NCBI GenBank assembly: GCA_964458265.1 | Contig: CAYWIF010000001.1 | Location: 1-64,000 of the forward strand | Length of the DNA: 64,000 bases | Direction: 5' to 3' | DNA from: JAGVSR01 sp964458265 | GTDB lineage: Bacteria; Pseudomonadota; Alphaproteobacteria; Rhizobiales; Hyphomicrobiaceae | Shown: positions 8,784 to 17,355 of the stretch, piece after piece | Layout of the letters: each line of letters begins with the position of its first letter | Position numbering within the stretch: the stretch's first letter is position 1 | Program-made: the position numbers and the translations under genes | The notes under the pieces: model-generated | Seen by the model: only the letters and a program-made list of their open reading frames with translations | Told to the model about the DNA's origin: nothing | Databases searched by the model: none

Positions 8784-9593
8784 ATGCGTGCGCGGGTTTT
8801 AGCAGCGGCTTTCATCGTACTAGCCGCGCCGGCGACGCCAGGATCTGCGAAATCGTGCGGCAACACGGGCAGCGGTTTTGCGGCGTGGCTTTCCGGCTTT
8901 GAAGAGCGCGCGCAGGCGGCCGGCATTTCGCAAGCGACACTCTCCCGCGCGCTCTCCGGCGTCACCTACGACCGGAATGTGATCGGCCGCGACCGGTCGC
9001 AGAAGTCGTTCAAGCTGAGTTTCGAGCAATTTTACGCACGGCGGGTTGGATCGAGTTTGCTGGCGAGCGCACGCTCCAAGATGAAGACCCATGCCGGGCT
9101 CTTGGCGCGGATCGAGAAGCGGTACGGCGTGCCTAAAGAAATCCTGGTCTCGATCTGGGGCCTGGAGACAAACTTCGGGCGGGACGGATCGGGCAAATAT
9201 TCGATCATACGATCCATCGCGACACTGGCTTACGACTGCCGCCGGTCGGAATTTTTCACCGGCCATCTGATGGCCGCCATGCGCATCGTGCAGCGCGGCG
9301 ACATGAGCCCCAGCGAAATGCGGGGCGGTTGGGCCGGCGAGATTGGCCAGGTGCAATTTCTGCCGGGTTCCTACGACAAGTACGCGGTCGATTTCGACGG
9401 CGACGGGCGGCGCGATCTGGTCCGTTCGGTGCCCGACATTCTGGCATCCACGGCCAACTTCATGAAGGGTCACGGCTGGAAAGCCGGAGCATCCTGGCAG
9501 CCCGGTTCGGCGAATTACGGGGTGATCAAGGATTGGAACCGCGCCGAGGTGTACGCCCGCACAATCTCGGTCATGGCCGACCGGCTGCAGTGA
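8784..9593 (+). CDS. Lytic murein transglycosylase, MltB type
   Basis: 269-residue secreted enzyme with a signal peptide at 1-24 (ends GSAKS). It cleaves glycan strands of peptidoglycan to 1,6-anhydro products. The motif WGLETNFG (about 130) carries the probable catalytic Glu, and LAYDCRRSEFF and GEIGQVQFLPGSY are conserved in the MltB/SLT3 fold. It lacks the C-terminal peptidoglycan-binding domain seen in the paralogue at 17356-18798. GGAGAGAAC precedes the ATG. No obvious operon partner. Confidence 0.9.
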   Translation: MRARVLAAAFIVLAAPATPGSAKSCGNTGSGFAAWLSGFEERAQAAGISQATLSRALSGVTYDRNVIGRDRSQKSFKLSFEQFYARRVGSSLLASARSKMKTHAGLLARIEKRYGVPKEILVSIWGLETNFGRDGSGKYSIIRSIATLAYDCRRSEFFTGHLMAAMRIVQRGDMSPSEMRGGWAGEIGQVQFLPGSYDKYAVDFDGDGRRDLVRSVPDILASTANFMKGHGWKAGASWQPGSANYGVIKDWNRAEVYARTISVMADRLQ

Positions 9594-9653
9594 ACCAGCG
9601 GCGGATGAGGGCTCCATCTTGCCCCGGCGGGCGGGTAATGCCATGACGCAGGC

Positions 9654-10601
9654 ATGAGCAGCGCAACGAGCCCCACACCCACCCCGCGAGTCATATCGCT
9701 GATTGCGAGCGCGACCGAGATCTTGCATGAACTCGGCGCGGGTGCGCAGCAAGTGGCGCGCTCGCACGAATGCGATTTTCCCGGCGCGGTTCTCGACCTC
9801 CCGCAACTTACGCGCGCGAAATTCAAGGTGCACGGCGCGTCAAGCATTGAGATCGACCGGTCCGTAAAGGGCCTGATGGAACAGGGTCTCGCGGTTTACG
9901 AGGTGGACGCGGAACGGATGCGCGCGTTGCGGCCGGACGTGATCCTGACCCAGGACCAATGCGAGGTTTGTGCGGTTTCGCTGGCGGATGTGCAGCAGGC
10001 GCTCTGCTCCTGGACCGACAGCACGGCGCAGATCGTGTCGCTGCGACCGCATACCATGGACGATGTCTTTGCGGATATTCTGAGCGTCGCAAGGGCCGTT
10101 GGACGGCTCGACGCCGGCAACGAACTCGTCGGGTCCATGCAGGCGCGCATGGCAACGATTTCTCAATCAGTCGCAGGACGGCCGCGACCCAAGCTTGGTT
10201 TCGTGGAGTGGATCGATCCGCCGATGTCGGGCGGACACTGGATGCCAGAACTCATTGATGCCGCCGGCGGGATCAGTCCATTCGGGGTCAGCGGCGAGAA
10301 CTCGCCGTGGGTGACGTGGGACGAGATGGCTGCGGCCGATCCCGACATTCTGCTGGTCGCGCCGTGCGGGTATGAGATAGCCACGTCGATGCCGGAACTC
10401 GAAGGGCTTCGAAACCATCAGGTGTTCAAGGAGCTGCGGGCGGTGCGTGACGGGCGCGTGTTCGTTGCCGACGGCAACGCGTTCTTCAACCGGCCGGGAC
10501 CGCGACTCGTGGAAAGCGCCGAAATCCTCGCGGAGATTTTGCATCCCGACGTGCGCACGTACGGGCATCTTGGCCAATCCTACGTCGTCTGGCCGACGTG
10601 A
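9654..10601 (+). CDS. Cobalamin-binding (BtuF-like) protein
   Basis: 315-residue helical-backbone substrate-binding protein of the BtuF/FhuD class, annotated in many genomes as cobalamin-binding protein. Signature segments include RVISLIASATEILHELG, LRPDVILTQDQCEVCAVS and GLRNHQVFKELRAVRDGRVF. No convincing N-terminal signal peptide is seen (the first 12 residues are Ser/Thr/Pro-rich), so location and partner permease are uncertain; no BtuC or BtuD is adjacent. Proximity to the B12-dependent mutase is suggestive but about 7 kb away. Its stop overlaps the GTG codon of the following reading frame. Confidence 0.8.
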   Translation: MSSATSPTPTPRVISLIASATEILHELGAGAQQVARSHECDFPGAVLDLPQLTRAKFKVHGASSIEIDRSVKGLMEQGLAVYEVDAERMRALRPDVILTQDQCEVCAVSLADVQQALCSWTDSTAQIVSLRPHTMDDVFADILSVARAVGRLDAGNELVGSMQARMATISQSVAGRPRPKLGFVEWIDPPMSGGHWMPELIDAAGGISPFGVSGENSPWVTWDEMAAADPDILLVAPCGYEIATSMPELEGLRNHQVFKELRAVRDGRVFVADGNAFFNRPGPRLVESAEILAEILHPDVRTYGHLGQSYVVWPT

Positions 10602-10627
10602 GGGCCGGTCAATCCGCGGAGCAACGC

Positions 10628-11455
10628 ATGGGCGCGCGCACGATCCTGATTACCGGCTGCTCATCGGGCATCGGGCTTGCTTCGGCGCGCGTGATGAAGA
10701 CGCGGGGCTGGCGCGTGATCGCAACAGCGCGCCGGGACGAGGACCTCGCGATGCTGCGCGCGGACATCGGAGTCGAGGCCGTGCCGGTCGAGATGTCCGA
10801 TGCCGCCTCCGTTGCCGCGTGCGCCGAGCGGGCGCTGGCGATAGCTGATGGCCGAATCGATGCGCTGTTCAACAATGCGGCCTATGGTCAAATCGGCGCG
10901 GTTGAGGATTTGAACGGCGACGTCTTGAGGCGGCAGTTCGAGGTCAACCTCTTCGCGCAACATGATTTGACCCGGCGCATCCTGCCGTCGATGCGGCGTC
11001 ATGGGTCTGGCCGGATCGTGCAATGCTCTTCGGTGCTGGGGTTCGTTGCGGCGCCGTTTCGCGGTGCCTATTGCGCCTCGAAATTCGCGATGGAAGCGCT
11101 CAGCGACAGTATGCGTTTGGAGCTGCAAGGGACCGGGATCGACGTTTCCCTGATCGAGCCGGGGCCGATCCGCACGCGCTTCGTTGCGCACGCGCTGGAA
11201 AACTTTCTCAATACCATCGACATCCAAGCTTCGCCGCACCGGGCGCTCTACGAAGCGCGGCTGGAGCGGATGAAGCAGGGCGGGAACGACGCCTTCAAGC
11301 TGGAACCGGAAGCCGTGGCGGCAAAGCTCGTGCACGCTGTGGAAAGTGCGCGGCCCAGGCGGCGTTACTTCGTGACGAAGCCAACATATTTCGCGGCCGT
11401 GTTGAAACGGGTTGCGCCGCAGGCAACACTCGATTGGTTCGTGCGGAAGATGTGA
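10628..11455 (+). CDS. SDR-family oxidoreductase
   Basis: 275-residue classical short-chain dehydrogenase/reductase with the cofactor motif TGCSSGIG near the N-terminus, NNAAYG, a catalytic Ser in CSSVLGF and YCASK (Tyr and Lys). The Arg after the Gly motif region (ATARRDED) suggests NADP(H). The substrate is unknown. The ATG at 10628 is chosen because GGAG lies 6 nt upstream; a GTG at 10598 overlapping the upstream stop (GTGA) is an alternative that would add 10 residues. Probably co-transcribed with the cobalamin-binding protein gene. Confidence 0.85.
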   Translation: MGARTILITGCSSGIGLASARVMKTRGWRVIATARRDEDLAMLRADIGVEAVPVEMSDAASVAACAERALAIADGRIDALFNNAAYGQIGAVEDLNGDVLRRQFEVNLFAQHDLTRRILPSMRRHGSGRIVQCSSVLGFVAAPFRGAYCASKFAMEALSDSMRLELQGTGIDVSLIEPGPIRTRFVAHALENFLNTIDIQASPHRALYEARLERMKQGGNDAFKLEPEAVAAKLVHAVESARPRRRYFVTKPTYFAAVLKRVAPQATLDWFVRKM

Positions 11456-11518
11456 CAAAGGCGGAACCACGTGGCCCCGCCTCTATCCGAATTCAGCAGT
11501 GCGAATGGCTGTGAAGAT

Positions 11519-12772
11519 TTACTTTGCCCTGACGCTGACGGACGTCCGGCGGTTCTGAGCGCGGCCCTCTTCGGTGGCGTTGTCGGCGACGGGATGCTGG
11601 TCGCCGTAACCTTCGGCTTCAACGCGATCGGCCGCAATGCCCGCTGCGACGATCGCCTCCATCACCTTCGTGGCGCGGCGACCGGAGAGATCAAGGTTGG
11701 CCTGCGCATCGCCCCGGTCGTCCGTGTAGCCGCCAATCTTGATTTTCACGGCGGGATAGGCGTTGAGGATTGCCACCATGTTGTCGATTTGAGCCTTGGA
11801 TTCGGAGGTGAGGTTTGTCGAGCCGGTCTCGAACGTAAGCCGGTCGAAGTTGAACCAGACCCCTTTGTCGATCGTCGCGTTCGCGTCGTTGATGAAGGCG
11901 ATGATTTTGGTCTCGACGCCGTCGCTGGCGGCGTCGATCTCCGTGCCGCCCACCAGCGAAATCCGCGCCAGAGCAGGCGCCGGTGCCGGTTCGGGCGCCG
12001 CCGCGACAGGGGCGGGTGCCGCCGCGGGTTCGGCCGCAGCAGCAGGGGCCGGCGGCTCGGCTGGCGGTTCGTTCACTTTCTGCCAGTAGAGCCAGCCGAT
12101 AAATGCGAGCGGCAGCAGGAGCCACAGGAACGATGTGAAGAGGCCGTTGTCGCGGCCGGCGTAGGCGGCAGGGGCAGCGGCGGCCGGAGCGGCGACTTTC
12201 GGAACTGCGGCGACGGCGGGTGCTGCCGCAGCCTTCACGGGCGAGACCAGGCCGGCGGCGGCCGACCCGAGACCGCCCAGAAGGGCACCGCGTTCCTGAC
12301 CGATAAGACCCGCGAGTGCCGCGCCGGTGAGCGCCCCGCCGCCGAAGCGCTTAGAGATTGCGGACAGCACCAGGGGTGCTGCGAGATTGAAGAGCGACGA
12401 GGAAGCACCGGGATTGATACCCAGCGCGTTGGCCGCCTTGTGGACAACGGACGCCTGCCACACGCCGAACAGCGAACCCATCAAGCGATTGCCCGAAAGC
12501 ACGGCCATGGTGCTGGGGATGCCGCCCGCGAGCAGACCCTTGATGTCGTTGATGCCCGAGGAATCGCGGGATACGGCGTTCGCCATGTCAGCGATGTTCG
12601 CCATCGCATCCCGGTCGCCAGACTGCTGCACGAGGGCACCAAGATACTGGCCGATCAAGTCATTGAGACCCCGGCCCGCGACGTCTCCTGGAATACCGAT
12701 GGCTGATCCAACGGAGTTCAGCAGGTTCGGGGTGACAAAGCCCTTCAGGATCTCGATGACACTGGTCGACAT
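11519..12772 (-). CDS. DUF937-OmpA fusion envelope protein
   Basis: 417 residues. Order of parts: a DUF937/YidB-like helical domain (about 1-160), an Ala/Pro-rich linker, one transmembrane helix (about 208-228, LFTSFLWLLLPLAFIGWLYW), a second Ala/Pro linker, and a C-terminal OmpA-like peptidoglycan-binding domain (about 300-417) with NFDRLTFETGS and DLSGRRATKVMEAI. The layout suggests an inner-membrane anchor with a periplasmic domain gripping peptidoglycan and a cytosolic DUF937 domain. The start was set at the ATG preceded by GAGGAGAACG; a longer reading frame upstream has no ribosome site and lacks similarity to the domain. Confidence 0.85.
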   Translation of the reverse strand: MSTSVIEILKGFVTPNLLNSVGSAIGIPGDVAGRGLNDLIGQYLGALVQQSGDRDAMANIADMANAVSRDSSGINDIKGLLAGGIPSTMAVLSGNRLMGSLFGVWQASVVHKAANALGINPGASSSLFNLAAPLVLSAISKRFGGGALTGAALAGLIGQERGALLGGLGSAAAGLVSPVKAAAAPAVAAVPKVAAPAAAAPAAYAGRDNGLFTSFLWLLLPLAFIGWLYWQKVNEPPAEPPAPAAAAEPAAAPAPVAAAPEPAPAPALARISLVGGTEIDAASDGVETKIIAFINDANATIDKGVWFNFDRLTFETGSTNLTSESKAQIDNMVAILNAYPAVKIKIGGYTDDRGDAQANLDLSGRRATKVMEAIVAAGIAADRVEAEGYGDQHPVADNATEEGRAQNRRTSVSVRAK

Positions 12773-12866
12773 GGACGTTCTCCTCGACTGACGCAACTCT
12801 TGATGCGCTTTGGTTGATCGACGAGCGGGCAGTGTCGGAACCCCCCGGCCCCTCCCGTGTCGACTT

Positions 12867-12933
12867 TTGGCGTGGCGTGCGGGCAAAATGCCCGTCCACC
12901 CATGGCAATAGCCGGACGAGGCTGCCACGCCAA
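12867..12933. repeat. Nested inverted repeats between rlmH and ompA-like gene
   Basis: A perfect 10-bp inverted repeat, TTGGCGTGGC (12867-12876) with GCCACGCCAA (12924-12933), encloses a second hairpin, CGGGCA/TGCCCG (12880-12885 with 12889-12894, AAA loop). No T-run follows on either strand. It may help end the rlmH transcript or act as an RNA structure ahead of the DUF937-OmpA gene. Confidence 0.5.
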
Positions 12934-12947
12934 GCCACAAACCGAAA

Positions 12948-13427
12948 CTACGGGCGGTGATAGGGGTGGCCGGTCAGGATTGTTGCGGCCCGGTAGAGCT
13001 GCTCGGCGAGAACGACGCGGGCCAAACCGTGGGGGAGCGTCAGTGCTCCCAGCGAGACCTTAAGCCCGGGGGCCTCGAGCACGGCGGGGCCGTGGCCATC
13101 GGGGCCGCCGATCAGGAAAGCGCAGGATTTGGTGGCCGCATCGGCCAGGGTGCGCAAGTGGGCGGCAAAAGCTTCACTCGTGAGCGGGCGGCCCGAAACT
13201 TCCAAAACGAGGAGCGATGCCGGGCCGGCGGCTTTGAGCAGGCGGCCGGCTTCGTCCACCTTCCGCTCGGCGGCGACAGTGGCTCGGCTTTCGGGAAATT
13301 CGCTAATGGACAGGGGGCCAAGCCCACATGTCCGGCCGGTCTGGTCGAACCGCTTCTGGTAACGCGCGACAATGGCCGCTTCGGCCTCGTCTTTCAGGCG
13401 ACCAACCGCCAGAATTTCGACGCGCAT
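12948..13427 (-). CDS. rlmH: 23S rRNA (pseudouridine-1915 N3)-methyltransferase
   Basis: 159-residue SPOUT-class methyltransferase that methylates pseudouridine 1915 in helix 69 of 23S rRNA on assembled 70S ribosomes. Features include MRVEILAVGRLKD at the N-terminus, the SAM-knot motif FLIGGPDGHG and the C-terminal LYRAATILTGHPYHR. The length is standard. It follows rsfS and nadD on the same strand (nadD-rsfS-rlmH), the conserved order in many alphaproteobacteria. Confidence 0.96.
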   Translation of the reverse strand: MRVEILAVGRLKDEAEAAIVARYQKRFDQTGRTCGLGPLSISEFPESRATVAAERKVDEAGRLLKAAGPASLLVLEVSGRPLTSEAFAAHLRTLADAATKSCAFLIGGPDGHGPAVLEAPGLKVSLGALTLPHGLARVVLAEQLYRAATILTGHPYHRP

Positions 13428-13482
13428 GGTGCGTCCTTTGCACGGTGCGGGGGGCGCAAGCCGACGGCGGACGCCCTGCCGT

Positions 13483-13902
13483 TCAGTGGGCCGAATCAGC
13501 CGGACGGTCCATGGACCACATCTTTTCGAGATTATAGAACTCGCGCACTTCCGGGCGGAACACGTGAACGATGATGTCGCCGCTGTCGATCAGCACCCAG
13601 TCGCAGGTTTCCTGACCCTCGACGCGCACCGACGGGCAGCCGGCGTCTTTCAGCTTCTTGCGAAGTTGTTCGGCGATGGCGCCGACGTGACGATCCGACC
13701 GTCCAGAGGCAACGACCATGAAATCGCCGATGGAAGATTTTCCAGCAAGATCAATCGTTATGATCTCTTCGGCCTTCGCTTCGTCAAGCCAACCGACGAC
13801 GTCTTTCAGAAGACCGGCCGAGGCGGGCGCCACCAAAGTCTCAGCGGATTTGGCAGCGTTAGAAGCGCCCTTCTTGGGGGCTGCTCCGGTGGATGTTGGC
13901 AT
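13483..13902 (-). CDS. rsfS: Ribosome silencing factor
   Basis: About 139-residue RsfS/Iojap-family protein that binds ribosomal protein uL14 and blocks subunit joining when nutrients are scarce. Conserved parts: DLAGKSSIGDFMVVASGRSDRH, CDWVLIDSGDIIVHVF and EVREFYNLEKMW. The start is uncertain: ATG at 13902 gives an N-terminal Ala/Ser-rich extension, and the frame remains open up to 14061, but the family core begins only at about residue 30. The gene sits between nadD and rlmH, 55 bp upstream of the latter. Confidence 0.93.
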   Translation of the reverse strand: MPTSTGAAPKKGASNAAKSAETLVAPASAGLLKDVVGWLDEAKAEEIITIDLAGKSSIGDFMVVASGRSDRHVGAIAEQLRKKLKDAGCPSVRVEGQETCDWVLIDSGDIIVHVFRPEVREFYNLEKMWSMDRPADSAH

Positions 13903-14064
13903 GTGGGGGTCTATGGTCCTTTCCGTTGCCGTCGCGACAGCCGCCCCATTGGACAGCGCATCGGGTTGGTCCGATCCCAACGATGGGAAAGATAAGGCCG
14001 ACCCAGGCTTCCGGCAACCGGTCCGCATCGGCGGACGCGGATTTCGCAAGCTGCTAAACACTGA

Positions 14065-14799
14065 TCAACTAGATATTTCAACGTTCTGACGGATTGCCGT
14101 CGATGATTGCCGGTTGAGCGGGTTGGTCAGGAAGACCCAAGCCGGGGCCTTCATCGCCGCCAGGCCGCGGGCCTGTTCTTCGGGAAGCCGCCGTCCCGCA
14201 AGGGCCTTCGCGGCTTGGGCAGCGAGCGCATTCAGGCGGAACCCGGGACGGTCGACGACGGCAATCGGCATTGCGGTCGCGATACCACGCCAATTCTGCC
14301 AGCGGTGGAAGTTGGCCAGGTTATCGGCTCCCATCACCCAGACGAACTTCACGCCTGGATAACGGCGCTTCAGAAACTGGAGCGTCACGGCGGTATAGGG
14401 CGAGCCCAGCGCGTCTTCAAAGGCCGTCACGCGCATACGCGGGTGGACCGCGAGCGCACGCACGGCAGCAAGCCGTTGCGCCAGCGGCTGCAAGCCTCCC
14501 TGCGACTTCAGAGGATTGCCGGGAGTGACAATCCACCAAATTTCGTCGAGACCCAAGCGATGAAGGGCGGTTCGTGCGGCCAGGCGGTGCCCTTCATGCG
14601 GCGGGTTGAACGAGCCGCCCATGAGCCCAATTTTACGGCCGCGCGGCGCGGGTGCCGGGACAGTGATCGCACCGAACGTTTTTGGGGATCTACGCAATGC
14701 GCGCCTCAAGGAATATTGGGTGACTTCGGCGTGAGACAATCCGGCCCTCGCCGCGCCGCAATTCCATCCGGCAATGCTATACGTCACCGCGAACCACAA
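14065..14799 (-). CDS. nadD: Nicotinate-nucleotide adenylyltransferase
   Basis: Enzyme of NAD synthesis that adenylates nicotinate mononucleotide. The nucleotidyltransferase motif GGSFNPPHEGHR is present at about residue 60, followed by WVMGADNLANFHRW and, near the C-terminus, NRQSSTAIR (the ISSTxIR-like motif). The reading frame of 244 residues has about 50 residues before the core, longer than usual, so the true start may be an internal TTG near residue 31 or 35; no clear ribosome site decides this. First gene of the nadD-rsfS-rlmH group. Confidence 0.93.
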   Translation of the reverse strand: MWFAVTYSIAGWNCGAARAGLSHAEVTQYSLRRALRRSPKTFGAITVPAPAPRGRKIGLMGGSFNPPHEGHRLAARTALHRLGLDEIWWIVTPGNPLKSQGGLQPLAQRLAAVRALAVHPRMRVTAFEDALGSPYTAVTLQFLKRRYPGVKFVWVMGADNLANFHRWQNWRGIATAMPIAVVDRPGFRLNALAAQAAKALAGRRLPEEQARGLAAMKAPAWVFLTNPLNRQSSTAIRQNVEISS

Positions 14800-14829
14800 C
14801 CAAAAAGCGACAGACAGGGAAACGCCGCC

Positions 14830-15489
14830 ATGAGCCGCCTATACGGACCCGAGCACCGCGCGCTGCAGGATCAGTTTCAATCGCGGCCCTTGGCGGACCG
14901 GATCGAAGCCATTGGGATGAAGACCGAAATCACGGACATGGAGAAGGGCTTCATTGAAAGCCGTGACATGTTTTTCCTGTCGTCTGTGGACGACCGTGGG
15001 CGGCCGACCGTTTCCTACAAGGGCGGCGTGCCGGGTTTCGTGCGCGTCCTCGATGGTCAGACGCTGGCCTTTCCGAGCTACGACGGGAACGGGATGTATC
15101 TTTCGATGGGCAACATCGCCGGCAATCCGGACGTCGGACTTTTGTTCATCGACTTCGAGAAGCCGTTCCGCTTGCGCGTGCAAGGGCGGGCGGCGCTGTC
15201 ACGGGATCCGAAAGCGCTTGCTCTATTCAAGGAAGCGGAGTTGGCCGTTGTCGTGACGCTATCCGAACTCTGGATGAACTGCCCGCGCTACGTGCACCGC
15301 TACCAGAAAGTGCAGACATCACGCTACGCGCCGGCTGAAAACGCAGAAACACCGTTCTGCGAATGGAAGCGGATCGACGGCATTCAAGACGTTCTGCGCC
15401 CGCATGAAACGGCGGTGGTGGAAAAAGTGGGGCAGATCACCATCGACGATTGGATGGGCAAGGTCCTCACCGGCGACGAGAAGGTGTGA
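14830..15489 (+). CDS. Pyridoxamine 5'-phosphate oxidase family protein
   Basis: 219-residue FMN-binding split-barrel protein. The segment SRDMFFLSSVDDRGRPTVSYKGG and the middle part (LSMGNIAGNPDVGLLFIDFEKP) are typical of general-stress and PNPOx-like flavoproteins of unknown substrate. It lacks the full set of PNPOx residues, so vitamin B6 synthesis is unlikely. The ATG at 14830 was chosen although the frame is open far upstream over nadD on the other strand, because similarity starts here. Divergent from nadD. Confidence 0.85.
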   Translation: MSRLYGPEHRALQDQFQSRPLADRIEAIGMKTEITDMEKGFIESRDMFFLSSVDDRGRPTVSYKGGVPGFVRVLDGQTLAFPSYDGNGMYLSMGNIAGNPDVGLLFIDFEKPFRLRVQGRAALSRDPKALALFKEAELAVVVTLSELWMNCPRYVHRYQKVQTSRYAPAENAETPFCEWKRIDGIQDVLRPHETAVVEKVGQITIDDWMGKVLTGDEKV

Positions 15490-15499
15490 TTCCACACCT

Positions 15500-16301
15500 C
15501 TAGTTGCAGCCTTTGCCGTCGAGCAGTTCTTGCCAGGTGGCGAGCGGAATAGCGGTGTTGCCGCGCGGACCCGCGCCGACCATGACGGCGGCGAGCCGGA
15601 GCCTTTTATCAGCTTCGACGAAAACCGGGCCACCGGAACTGGACGGCTCGGTGTCGCAATCGTTCAGCCATACGGGGACGTTTTCGGGCGCGTTCAAGAG
15701 CCGGCAACCCATGTGGGCCTGCAGTTGATAGCGGCGGCTGGCCGGATAGGCGGCATGGACGAGCGGTTCGCCAGGAGCCGGCGCTTGTTCAACGGCTATC
15801 GCCGCCGGTTCGATGGGAAGCGCTCCATCGAGCACGATGGCTGCCACGTCCAAGTAAAGTGCGCTCAATGGCACGCCCCGGGCGGCCTTCTCAGCCACAA
15901 AATCGTAGCCGTCGAGAAAGCGGAGACATTTGGCCTTGGCACGCGCCGTATGCGTTCCGCCCCCGGACACCGCTCAGGAAGTGGATGTGACGGAGCGGAT
16001 GCGGCTTGGAGGTGACTTCGTTCATCAGGCAATGGGCGGCGGTGATCACGAGGTTCGGCCGCACAAGCGTGCCGGTGCATTGGCCGCGCGCGCGATAGCC
16101 GCCGATGTTGACCTGGCCGACGGCGTTCCAGGGGTGACCGGATGCTGTTACGGCCTTGCGATCATCGGCCCCGACGACGCCCGGTAGAGCGGGGTCCGAT
16201 AGAACGGCGGGGGTCATTGACAGGGATATGACCAGTGCGACGGCGACTGTGAGCGGTCGCACGCGCGGACGGCTGATTTTCCTGGTGGCGGTTTTGTTCA
16301 T
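15500..16301 (-). pseudogene. Trypsin-like serine protease, frameshifted
   Basis: Two overlapping frames together encode one secreted trypsin-like protease. The first part (from the ATG at 16301) has a signal peptide and ends after VITAAHC, which carries the catalytic His. The second part, in another frame, contains VAAIVLDGAL (Asp region) and SSSGGPVF (catalytic Ser, replacing the usual GDSGGP). The switch falls at a run of five G on the minus strand (about 15959-15963); one inserted or lost base there would restore a single frame. It is therefore either a recent pseudogene or a sequencing error. A GTG or ATG at 16373/16364 gives a longer N-terminus but places the signal peptide internally. 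Confidence 0.75.
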
Positions 16302-16463
16302 CGGGATGAGAATAGCGGCATTTTGCAACGGCGTAGCTCCAATGCCGGAGCATTGACCCGTCATGATCCCCACGATTCTTCTTCGTACCTGTAGGCAAAA
16401 GGCGGCACGCTCGACAAAGATGAGTGTGTCGATTCTCTCAACTGAGGCTGGAGGCTAATAAAC

Positions 16464-16772
16464 ATGAGCAAATTCGTGAGGGCCATGACGGTGGCGATTG
16501 CTGCGAGCGGCGCGCTGAGTGTTGCCGTGGCCACGGCCGAGGCCAAGGAGTGTGTGCGCAAGGGCGCCATTGGCGAGGCGGGTTCGGAAAAGGACGCCAA
16601 GTTCCAGGTCGATGAAGCGCTGCTGCAGGCCGTCGACTGGGGTGCTTGGGCGGCGTGGATGTCGAACGGTTCGACTCCCGGCTACTCGTTCGGCCCGCGC
16701 AAGTATAGCTGCAAGAAGGGCGGCTCGTGGGGTTGGACGTGCCGCGGCGCGGCGACGATCTGCAAGCTGTGA
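16464..16772 (+). CDS. Small secreted Trp/Cys-containing protein
   Basis: 102 residues. The signal peptide spans about 1-28 (VAVATAEAKE). The mature part has four cysteines (KECVRK, YSCKK, WTCRG, ATICKL) and a Trp-rich region (VDWGAWAAWMSNG), suggesting a small disulphide-bonded periplasmic or secreted fold. Family unknown; related short proteins occur in Hyphomicrobiales. It is convergent with the DM13 gene and separated from it by a perfect 14-bp hairpin. Confidence 0.75.
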   Translation: MSKFVRAMTVAIAASGALSVAVATAEAKECVRKGAIGEAGSEKDAKFQVDEALLQAVDWGAWAAWMSNGSTPGYSFGPRKYSCKKGGSWGWTCRGAATICKL

Positions 16773-16795
16773 TCACGAAGACCGTTGGAACGAGT

Positions 16796-16830
16796 GAACG
16801 GCCGCCGTCATACCAGGACGGCGGCCGTTC
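16796..16830. terminator. Strong hairpin between convergent genes
   Basis: Perfect 14-bp stem (16796-16809 with 16817-16830) with a 7-nt loop between two convergent genes. A T-run is weak on both sides (GCGTTTC on the plus strand), so it may act as a bidirectional transcription barrier or 3'-end stabiliser. Confidence 0.65.
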
Positions 16831-16842
16831 GCGTTTCAGGAC

Positions 16843-17310
16843 TTAGCGGTACTTGGCGGCGCTGATGAATTCGCCGAAAGCCTCGCACCAGACGACGGCG
16901 GTAGTGTAGCCGGCCACGTCGATGCCCTGCGGCACATCAAGAATGAACCCGTCGAAGGATTTCACATCGCCGATCCGCGCGGCGCTGTCCTTCAACTTGA
17001 GAAACGATGCTTCGTCGTCGACAAAGTCAGAGGTGAGATAGAGCTTGTAATCGGGGCCCGGCGACAGGCGGCCCTTGTGAGCGATCTTGCCGGGCATCAC
17101 GAGCACCTCGCCCTCGCCCCAATGCAGGAAATCGCTGCCCTTCAAGTTGCGATCGAAGGCTCCTTTGAATTCAGCCGATGCGGCTGCGGCATCGATCGCG
17201 GCGCTATCTGGCCCAGCGGGGGCGGTCAGGATCGGAAGGGTGTAGACGCCGATTGCAAAGCCAAGGGCGAGTGCAATCAGATGGGTGACAACGAGCATCA
17301 ATCGGCGCAT
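16843..17310 (-). CDS. DM13-domain membrane-anchored protein
   Basis: 155 residues: an N-terminal hydrophobic anchor or uncleaved signal (about 5-27) followed by a DM13 domain (about 47-150). Recognisable segments are FLHWGEGEVLVMPGKIAHKGRL-like turns, GPDYKLYLTSDFVDD and VAGYTTAVVWCEAF with the conserved Cys. DM13 domains are proposed electron-transfer or redox modules in animals and bacteria; the bacterial role is unproven. The downstream end faces the small secreted protein gene; the lytic transglycosylase gene upstream is 46 bp away on the same strand. Confidence 0.8.
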   Translation of the reverse strand: MRRLMLVVTHLIALALGFAIGVYTLPILTAPAGPDSAAIDAAAASAEFKGAFDRNLKGSDFLHWGEGEVLVMPGKIAHKGRLSPGPDYKLYLTSDFVDDEASFLKLKDSAARIGDVKSFDGFILDVPQGIDVAGYTTAVVWCEAFGEFISAAKYR

Positions 17311-17355
17311 CGGGCAGACCTCGCTTGTTTGTTTGCGGCAACGGACATCGCAGGC

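Noticed and set aside
9594..9653. Cobalamin riboswitch ahead of the cobalamin-binding protein gene, or ahead of ecm
   Set aside because: No B12-box or riboswitch core was found, and the 60-bp gap before 9654 is too short.
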